Source of the DNA: Bacillota bacterium
Lineage (GTDB): Bacteria > Bacillota > Clostridia > Oscillospirales > Ruminococcaceae
Assembly (NCBI GenBank): GCA_023433405.1
Contig: JAEZCT010000010.1
Span: 1-56,298 of the forward strand
Length of the DNA: 56,298 nt
Reading direction: 5' to 3'
The notes under the pieces are model-generated. The model had not been told where the DNA came from and searched no databases. It saw nothing but the letters and a program-made list of their open reading frames with translations. Made by a program: the position numbers and the translations under genes. Of the stretch, positions 51,037 through 56,298 are shown in pieces; the stretch's first letter is position 1; each line of letters starts with the position of its first letter.

Positions 51037-52608
51037 ATGAACGAGACAACCGGGAGACAACAAACGGCAGGAAAACGTCCGTCATTACGAGTAAAAGCAA
51101 AACCTGCTGTCATAAAGGAGGAAGAAACTATGCCGTCGCCCTGTGAGGAAGAGACCATGCCGTTGACCGGCGGGGAAGAAGCTGCACCGGCAACGTTTTC
51201 TGTATTGCTGTGTGCAAGCGAGGCACAACCATATATTGCTTCAGGCGGGCTTGCCGATGTGGCAGGGGCCCTGCCGAAGGCACTGCACGCGCTGGGAGTG
51301 GATTGCCGCGTCATTCTGCCGCTGTACGGCGGCATTAAGCCGGAGCTGCGCAAAACACTCACATTCGTCGCGAGCTTTGATGTGGAGCTTGGCTGGCGCA
51401 AGCAATATTGCGGCATTTTTAAGGCCGAGTACAACAATGTAACCTATTATTTTGTGGATAACGAATACTATTTTAAACGCGACGGGCTGTATGGCTATGT
51501 GGATGACGGCGAGCGCTTTGCGTTTTTCTCCCGCGCGATTGTGGAAACCATGGGGCGCATCGGGTTCTACCCGAATATTTTGCACCTCAACGACTGGCAG
51601 ACGGCGCTTGCGCCGGTATACCTTAACCTGCTTTACCGGGGGCAGGAGAAATACCGGGGCATCCGCACGGTGTTTACCATACACAACATTCAATATCAGG
51701 GCGAGTATGACAAGTGGATTCTGGGCGATGTTTTTGGTCTTGCGCCTCAGGATGAGCGCATTCTTGAGTTTAACGGCTGCTTAAACCTGATGAAGGGCGC
51801 CATTGAGTCCAGCGACCGCGTCACCACCGTCAGCCCCACCTACGCCCGGGAGATTATGGACCCGTGGTTTTCTCATGGGCTGGATAGCTTTTTACAGGCG
51901 CGCTCCTTTAAGCTCTCGGGCATTTTAAACGGGCTGGATGTCACAAAGTTCAACCCCGCCGCCGACCCGATGCTCTTTGAGACCTACGACGGGGAAAGCC
52001 TTGAAAAGAAGCGGCTCAACAAGCAAAAGCTGCTGGAGGCCCTCTCTATGGATGTGAAGGAGAGTACCCCCATGATCTCCATGGTGACCCGGCTTGTCTC
52101 CCATAAGGGGCTTGACCTTGTTCGCTACGCCTTTGATGATATGATGTTCTTGGGCGCGCAGATTGTGGTGCTTGGCTCGGGTGAATACGAGTACGAGGAG
52201 TTTTTCCGCGCCATGCAGGATAAGCATCCGGGCAGTGTGCGCTTTATCGCCGGCTTTGTGCCGGATCTTGCGCAGAAGATCTACGCGGGTGCGGATATCT
52301 TTTTAATGCCCTCGCGCAGCGAGCCCTGCGGTCTTGCGCAGATGATTGCCGCCCGCTACGGCACCATCCCCGTCGTGCGGGAAACCGGAGGCTTAAAGGA
52401 TACCATCCGCGACTGGGGCGGACGAAACGGTAACGGCTTTACCTTTAAGACCTACAACGCCCACGATATGCTGGGGGCGGTGCGCCGCGCCTGTGAATGC
52501 TATCGCACCCCTGAGGTATGGAGCGAGGTGCAGCAGGCGGCGATGCGCACCGACTTTTCGTGGGATAAATCTGCCCGGGAGTATGAATCGCTGTACCGTT
52601 CGATATAG
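51037..52608 (+). CDS. glgA: Glycogen synthase (ADP-glucose)
   Basis: GlgA extends alpha-1,4-glucan chains with ADP-glucose (GT5, GT-B fold). The ADP-glucose motif appears as ASGGLADVAGALPKAL instead of the usual KxGGL, followed by HLNDWQTALAPVYLN and FTIHNIQYQGEYDKW. The C-terminal half has MVTRLVSHKGLDLV and PSRSEPCGLAQMIAARYGTIPVVRETGGLKDT. Two starts are plausible: the ATG at 51037 (GGAG seven bases upstream, 523 residues) and the ATG at 51130 (AAAGGAGG eight bases upstream, 492 residues). The longer form has a basic then acidic N-terminal extension unlike other GlgA proteins. A terminator follows. Confidence 0.95.
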   Translation: MNETTGRQQTAGKRPSLRVKAKPAVIKEEETMPSPCEEETMPLTGGEEAAPATFSVLLCASEAQPYIASGGLADVAGALPKALHALGVDCRVILPLYGGIKPELRKTLTFVASFDVELGWRKQYCGIFKAEYNNVTYYFVDNEYYFKRDGLYGYVDDGERFAFFSRAIVETMGRIGFYPNILHLNDWQTALAPVYLNLLYRGQEKYRGIRTVFTIHNIQYQGEYDKWILGDVFGLAPQDERILEFNGCLNLMKGAIESSDRVTTVSPTYAREIMDPWFSHGLDSFLQARSFKLSGILNGLDVTKFNPAADPMLFETYDGESLEKKRLNKQKLLEALSMDVKESTPMISMVTRLVSHKGLDLVRYAFDDMMFLGAQIVVLGSGEYEYEEFFRAMQDKHPGSVRFIAGFVPDLAQKIYAGADIFLMPSRSEPCGLAQMIAARYGTIPVVRETGGLKDTIRDWGGRNGNGFTFKTYNAHDMLGAVRRACECYRTPEVWSEVQQAAMRTDFSWDKSAREYESLYRSI

Positions 52609-52633
52609 AATATTAAAAAAAGTAGCAAACAAC

Positions 52634-52674
52634 AAAGCCGCAGGCCCCAAAATCTTGGGCTTGCGGCTTTTCTT
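52634..52674 (+). terminator. Terminator of glgA
   Basis: A 14-bp stem (52634-52647 with 52657-52670, one G-U pair) is followed by TTTTCTTA, 25 bp past the glgA stop. Confidence 0.88.
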
Positions 52675-52760
52675 ATACTATTATCCGATTAAAAAGTGTG
52701 GAACTATAGATAAATATCCGCGTGAAAACCCATAAGCCAATGCTTTCAATTCGAACAGTA
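52673..52760. repeat. R1 palindromic repeat, copy L (right half degraded)
   Basis: Starts TTATACTATTATCCGATTAAAAAGTG and continues into ATATCCGCGTGAAAACCCATAAGCC; the far end is lost before the stop of the penicillin-binding protein gene. Confidence 0.7.
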
Positions 52761-52776
52761 GATTTATCATAAATCA

Positions 52777-54486
52777 CTAGTCCGGCTTGGGTGCCGTATC
52801 CGGCGACGCATCCCGAACGGCTCCTGCTAAAGCAATACCCTGTGCCTCGGCACGGCGTACCTCAAGGTTTGTAATGCGGTCGGCGATTTCGCGGAACACG
52901 GGAGCGGAATAATCGCCGCCGGAGTCCTTGCCTTCGTTAAGCACCACAATAACATACCGCGGATCCTCCGCGGGGAAAAAGCCTGAAAACCACGCATGGA
53001 CTATCTCCTGCTTATCCTCGTTGTACACCCCCGTTTGGGCGGAACCGGTTTTGCCGCCCGCGCCGCCCTTGGCAGGTCTTGCGTTGGTGCCGCTGCCCTG
53101 CTCCACCACGCTGACCATCAGCTGGCGCACCGTACGGGCGGTATCCTCCGGCAGCAGCCGGTAGGACTCCGAGGCCTCGAAGGGGGTCTCCACCATCGCC
53201 CCCTGCTTATCCGATATCCCCTCCACCAGCGAAGGGTAAACCATGTAGCCGCCGTTTGCAAAAACCGAGATCATCTTGGCAATCTGCACCGGGGTAGCCG
53301 TCAGCTCTCCCTGACCGAAGGCAAAGTTTGCAAGCACCGCGTTGTTTTGCAGGCTTGCCATTGTGGGCAGGGTGCCCTCCGCGGTTTTTAAGCCGTCGCA
53401 AAGGATATCCGATTTGCCAAAGCCCAGCATTACCGCCATTTCATACACGTTGTCATAGCCCGTCTCCCGTGCGAGGTTAATAAAATAAGGGTTGCAGGAG
53501 TGCTCCAGCGCCCCCCATAAATCCAGCTCGCCGTGCCCCGCGCGGTTATGGCAGAAGAAGTTGAGCCCGTCGATATTAATGCTGCCCTCGCAGGTATATT
53601 TATAATCGGTGGATATGCCTGCCTCCAGTGCCGCCGCCACTCCGGACAGCTTAAAGGTGGAGCCTACGTTGTATGCGGCAAAGCACCGGTTAATCAGCGG
53701 CGAGTCGGGGTTATCCAGGCTTGCCGCGATATTGGTGGGGGTAAAGTCAGGGAATGAGGCGACCGCGCGCAGCTTTCCCGTCGCGGCCTCCATCACCACC
53801 ACCGCTCCTTTGGAAATGAGCTTTCCCCCCTCCTCCTCGGCAATCTTCTGCATTTCAGAATCAATGGTGAGCACCACGCCCTGCTTATTGGCGTAGTTAT
53901 TTCGTTTGACCTCCGGCGGTACGTTTACCAGGGGGCGGCGCAGGGCATCCACCGTATAGGTAACCCCCAGACTGCCGCTGTTTTTGGTTAACAGCTCGTT
54001 ATATGCCCTTTCAATTCCATAAGCCCCCTGCCCGTCACCGTCAAGATGCCCCACCACATGGGCGGCGAGCTGATCCTTGGCATACCGCTCCTTGACGGTG
54101 AACACCGTAATCCCTTGGGCGTAGATGTAGGGGGAGTCAAACCGCTGCACAAAGGGCTTGCCGCTTTCAAACAAGGGCATAAGCTTCGTGCGCGCGTCCA
54201 TATCCAACGATCTGGTCAGCGCGGCGGCGGCCTCATCGCAGGGCAGCACACTCAGGCGGTAGCCCTCGGTTTCGTTAACCAGAGGCTCAAAATTACAGTC
54301 GTAGATCATGCCCCTGCTCTCATCCACCGTAAGTGTATAGGAGCTTTGTGCCTTAGCCACCGCCTGCAAATCCTCCCCCGTTGCTACCAGAAAGATGCGA
54401 AGGAACACGAGAGAAAAACCTAATATCAGGACACAAAACAGCGCGGCAACGCGTTTTTGCGCGTTGGTCAGGCTGGTTTCACTCAT
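52777..54486 (-). CDS. Class B penicillin-binding protein (transpeptidase)
   Basis: A 569-residue membrane-anchored D,D-transpeptidase that cross-links peptidoglycan, of the PBP2/SpoVD/FtsI type. One N-terminal helix (about 12-34) is followed by a dimerisation domain (SRGMIYDCNFEPLV onward) and the transpeptidase domain with STFK (Ser276 nucleophile), SCN (330-332) and KTG (479-481). The short TM anchor and lack of PASTA domains argue against a kinase-linked PBP. Which morphogenetic role it plays (elongation, division or sporulation) cannot be told. Its ribosome binding site GGGGTG is part of the hairpin that ends purD. Confidence 0.93.
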   Translation of the reverse strand: MSETSLTNAQKRVAALFCVLILGFSLVFLRIFLVATGEDLQAVAKAQSSYTLTVDESRGMIYDCNFEPLVNETEGYRLSVLPCDEAAAALTRSLDMDARTKLMPLFESGKPFVQRFDSPYIYAQGITVFTVKERYAKDQLAAHVVGHLDGDGQGAYGIERAYNELLTKNSGSLGVTYTVDALRRPLVNVPPEVKRNNYANKQGVVLTIDSEMQKIAEEEGGKLISKGAVVVMEAATGKLRAVASFPDFTPTNIAASLDNPDSPLINRCFAAYNVGSTFKLSGVAAALEAGISTDYKYTCEGSINIDGLNFFCHNRAGHGELDLWGALEHSCNPYFINLARETGYDNVYEMAVMLGFGKSDILCDGLKTAEGTLPTMASLQNNAVLANFAFGQGELTATPVQIAKMISVFANGGYMVYPSLVEGISDKQGAMVETPFEASESYRLLPEDTARTVRQLMVSVVEQGSGTNARPAKGGAGGKTGSAQTGVYNEDKQEIVHAWFSGFFPAEDPRYVIVVLNEGKDSGGDYSAPVFREIADRITNLEVRRAEAQGIALAGAVRDASPDTAPKPD

Positions 54487-54489
54487 AAA

Positions 54490-54519
54490 AAATCACCCCA
54501 TTTCATTATGGGGTGATTT
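54490..54519 (-). terminator. purD terminator overlapping the next ribosome binding site
   Basis: On the minus strand a perfect 12-bp stem AAATCACCCCAT/ATGGGGTGATTT with a 6-nt loop runs into a T-run (six T in total) that leads directly to the ATG of the penicillin-binding protein gene. Confidence 0.85.
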
Positions 54520-54557
54520 GTGCTGTTCAATACAAAAATTCATATTCGTATAAAAAA

Positions 54558-55820
54558 TCAAAGCCTGCCAATATCCTTGCGGTAGTGAGCTCCCTCAAAA
54601 TGAATTTTACCCGCCGCCTCATACGCCTTCTTTATGGCGGTCTCCAGCGTTTTGCCCTTGGCGGTTACCCCCAGAACACGTCCGCCCGCGGTGGTGTAGT
54701 GTCCATCCTCATAGCGCGTACCCGCATGGTACACCGTTACACCGCGTAAAGCCTCCGCTTCCTCCAGCCCGGTTATCGCCTTGCCTGTTTCGTAGCTTTG
54801 GGGGTAGCCGCCCGATGCCATAACCACACAGGCCGCCGCACCCTCCTCCCACTCAATATCGATGTCGGCAAGGTGTTCGTCCGCCACCGCCTCGAAAACC
54901 GAGAGCAGGTCGGTTTTTAGCAGGGGAAATACCACCTGCGTTTCGGGGTCGCCGAGGCGGCAGTTGTACTCTATCACATACGGGCCCTTTGCCGTGAGTA
55001 TCAGGCCAAAATACAGGCAGCCCTTAAAGGGTGCGCCTTCGGCACGCATGGCCCTTATGGTAGGCAAAAAAATGGTGTCCATGCACACCGCGGCAAGCTC
55101 CGGCGTATAATGGGGGTTTGGGGCAATGGTTCCCATACCGCCGGTATTGGGACCCTCGTCGTTGTCGTACGCCCGCTTGTGATCCATGGAGGATACCATG
55201 GGGCGTACCGTTTTGCCGTCGGTAAACGTAAGCACCGAAACCTCCGGCCCGCGAAGGAACTCCTCTATTACTATCCGTGCGCCGCTTTCGCCAAAGCGTT
55301 CGCCGTCTATCATGTCGCGGATGGCAGACTCCGCCTCCAAAAGATTCTGGGCAATAATTACGCCCTTGCCCAAGGCAAGCCCATCCGCCTTGATAACCAC
55401 AGGGTATTCTCCCCTGCTTTTTACATAATCCACCGCGTCCTGCGAGCGTTCAAACACCTCATATGCCGCTGTGGGGATGTTATACTTCTTCATCAGGTTT
55501 TTGGCAAAGCTTTTGCTGCCCTCAAGCTGCGCCGCTTTGCGGGATGGACCGAAGCAACGGATACCCAAAGCCTCCAGCGCGTCGGTCATCCCCAGCACCA
55601 GCGGGTCGTCGGGGGTGACCACCACAAAATCGATGGCGTGCTGCTGGGCAAACGCCGCCGTCATCTCAACATCGGTGGCCTTGATGTTGACGCACTCCGC
55701 CTGAGCCCCGATACCGCCGTTGCCGGGTGTGCAGTACAGGTTGGTAATACGTTTGTTCTCAACCAGCTTCTTGATTACGGTGTGTTCGCGGCCGCCGCCG
55801 CCGATTACTAAAACGTTCAT
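54558..55820 (-). CDS. purD: Phosphoribosylamine--glycine ligase
   Basis: PurD (GAR synthetase) joins glycine to phosphoribosylamine with ATP in the second step of purine synthesis. The 420-residue ATP-grasp protein begins NVLVIGGGGREHTVIKKL and shows GNGGIGAQAECVNI, VVIKADGLALGKGV (ATP-binding), ASMDHKRAYDNDEGPNTGGM-like segment (SSMDHKRAYDNDEGPNTGG) and YNCRLGDPETQVVFPLL. AAGGAG lies ten bases before the ATG. It is the only purine gene in the window; others may lie beyond the right edge, though a repeat mosaic follows upstream. Confidence 0.97.
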   Translation of the reverse strand: MNVLVIGGGGREHTVIKKLVENKRITNLYCTPGNGGIGAQAECVNIKATDVEMTAAFAQQHAIDFVVVTPDDPLVLGMTDALEALGIRCFGPSRKAAQLEGSKSFAKNLMKKYNIPTAAYEVFERSQDAVDYVKSRGEYPVVIKADGLALGKGVIIAQNLLEAESAIRDMIDGERFGESGARIVIEEFLRGPEVSVLTFTDGKTVRPMVSSMDHKRAYDNDEGPNTGGMGTIAPNPHYTPELAAVCMDTIFLPTIRAMRAEGAPFKGCLYFGLILTAKGPYVIEYNCRLGDPETQVVFPLLKTDLLSVFEAVADEHLADIDIEWEEGAAACVVMASGGYPQSYETGKAITGLEEAEALRGVTVYHAGTRYEDGHYTTAGGRVLGVTAKGKTLETAIKKAYEAAGKIHFEGAHYRKDIGRL

Positions 55821-55870
55821 CGTATTGCGTCTCCTTTTTTGCGGGGGTTGTCGTTGCGGAACTTTGGCTC

Positions 55871-55905
55871 TTATACTAATCCCCTCAATAAGTGTAGATT
55901 ATAGA
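55871..55905. repeat. R1 repeat, copy M (left end only)
   Basis: TTATACTAATCCCCTCAATA and the following AGTGTAG match an R1 end; the rest is replaced by R3 sequence. Confidence 0.7.
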
Positions 55906-55981
55906 AGTATGGTTTATTGGAGTATCCCCCGTACCCCCAGCACCAAAGTAGCCTTGTGTGGCTGGTGTGGGAAAAAAGGAA
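55903..55981. repeat. R3 repeat, copy c (inverse orientation)
   Basis: Its reverse complement matches copies a and b (CCACACAAGGCTACTTTGG, GGGGGATACTCC, AACCATACTTC). Confidence 0.75.
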
Positions 55982-56047
55982 GAACTACAGACCAGGGCGA
56001 AATGCAAGGGCAAAATACGGGGGGCAACAGGATTTTGCCGAAGGGTA

Positions 56048-56088
56048 AAAACAATAAAGAATTTTTGGAAAAAATTCTTTATTGTTTT
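56048..56088. terminator. Perfect 19-bp AT-rich stem-loop
   Basis: Arms 56048-56066 and 56070-56088 are exact reverse complements with loop GGA, and T-rich on both strands, so it may terminate transcription in either direction. Confidence 0.6.
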
Positions 56089-56118
56089 CGCAAGCGCGTA
56101 ACGCAGCTACCCCACTGA

Positions 56119-56298
56119 GCTTTACGCGCTTGCGCCGAAGGTTATTCGTCACACAAGCTATGCTCCGTTTGCCCTTGCTTTGAGCTGGGTGCAGGGTGTC
56201 CCTGCTTCGCTTTTGCTTACTTTTCTCGAACAAGAAAAGTAAGCCGCCTGTCGGCGCGGGAGCCGACGTTCCTACAACTTGATGATGATTACCTAAAA
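56119..56298. repeat. R2 repeat, copy b (cut by window end)
   Basis: Matches copy a at 44494-44681, with the same three hairpins at 56191-56205, 56215-56244 and 56250-56267. Confidence 0.9.

Larger units (their letters stand above)
55821..56298. other. Repeat mosaic upstream of purD
   Basis: From left to right: purD leader, a truncated R1 end (55871-55905), an R3 copy in inverse orientation (55903-55981), a linker, a 19-bp perfect stem with a 3-nt loop (56048-56088), a 12-bp inverted repeat (56090-56101 with 56122-56133) and R2 copy b, which is cut by the window edge. No gene is supported. Confidence 0.75.

Noticed and set aside
199..55905. CRISPR array
   Set aside because: R1 copies are kilobases apart, differ in sequence and are separated by genes, without regular spacers or cas genes.
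55720..56118. Open frame of 132 codons upstream of purD
   Set aside because: It starts antisense to purD and runs through R1, R3 and hairpin sequence.

Overview
This 56.3-kb window looks like chromosomal core DNA of a low-G+C-phylum but fairly GC-rich anaerobe, most likely a clostridial gut-type Firmicute (Oscillospirales/Ruminococcaceae-like; inference). The grounds are the gene complement (GlgC plus GlgD, AddAB instead of RecBCD, TrmFO, QueH, DUF3793, a CD1247-type protein, OadB/OadG sodium pump subunits), strong AGGAGG-type ribosome binding sites and conserved Firmicute gene order. About 44 protein genes are supported. I see no tRNA, rRNA, CRISPR array, prophage or transposase gene.

Layout. 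388-1419 (+): DUF3793 protein and flavodoxin. 1608-12076 (-): mnmA, an acidic zinc-ribbon protein, efp, an AT-rich lipoprotein gene, leuS, rsfS, an LCP protein, a nadD-yqeK fusion, yhbY, an XTP pyrophosphatase gene and ftsY. 12269-18819 (-): smc, a radical SAM gene, rnc and plsX. 18983-24802 (-): trmFO, topA, dprA and a TrmH-type methyltransferase. 25131-26528 (-): the infC-rpmI-rplT operon with a consensus promoter, an attenuator-like leader and an AUC start codon for infC. 27017-34006 (-): addA and addB. 34371-35962 (-): oadB and oadG. 36402-40792 (-): a histidine kinase, a response regulator, VanW, a DltA-like ligase and a DltC-like carrier, arranged as one operon. 41129-44345 (+): an ABC exporter (ATPase and two permeases) divergent from the kinase. 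44933 (+): queH. 45955-52608 (+): glgB, glgC, glgD, glgA. 52777-55820 (-): a class B penicillin-binding protein and purD.

How the genes fit together. The minus-strand block is mostly information processing (tRNA modification and charging, ribosome maturation, translation initiation and elongation, SRP receptor, condensin, topoisomerase, recombination). The 36.4-45 kb part is a cell-envelope response module: a two-component system, an ABC exporter and an incomplete D-alanyl-carrier pathway coupled to VanW, with two matching dyads in the divergent promoter region. The glg block makes bacterial glycogen from glucose-1-phosphate.

The most striking non-coding feature is a family of about 100-bp imperfect palindromes (called R1 here): about 14 intact, diverged or truncated copies, all between genes. 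Two of them supply the stop codon of the adjoining gene, and their inner stems vary in a compensatory way. A second repeat (R2, about 180 bp, three consecutive hairpins) and a third (R3, about 50-70 bp) form mosaics with it, especially at 55870-56298.
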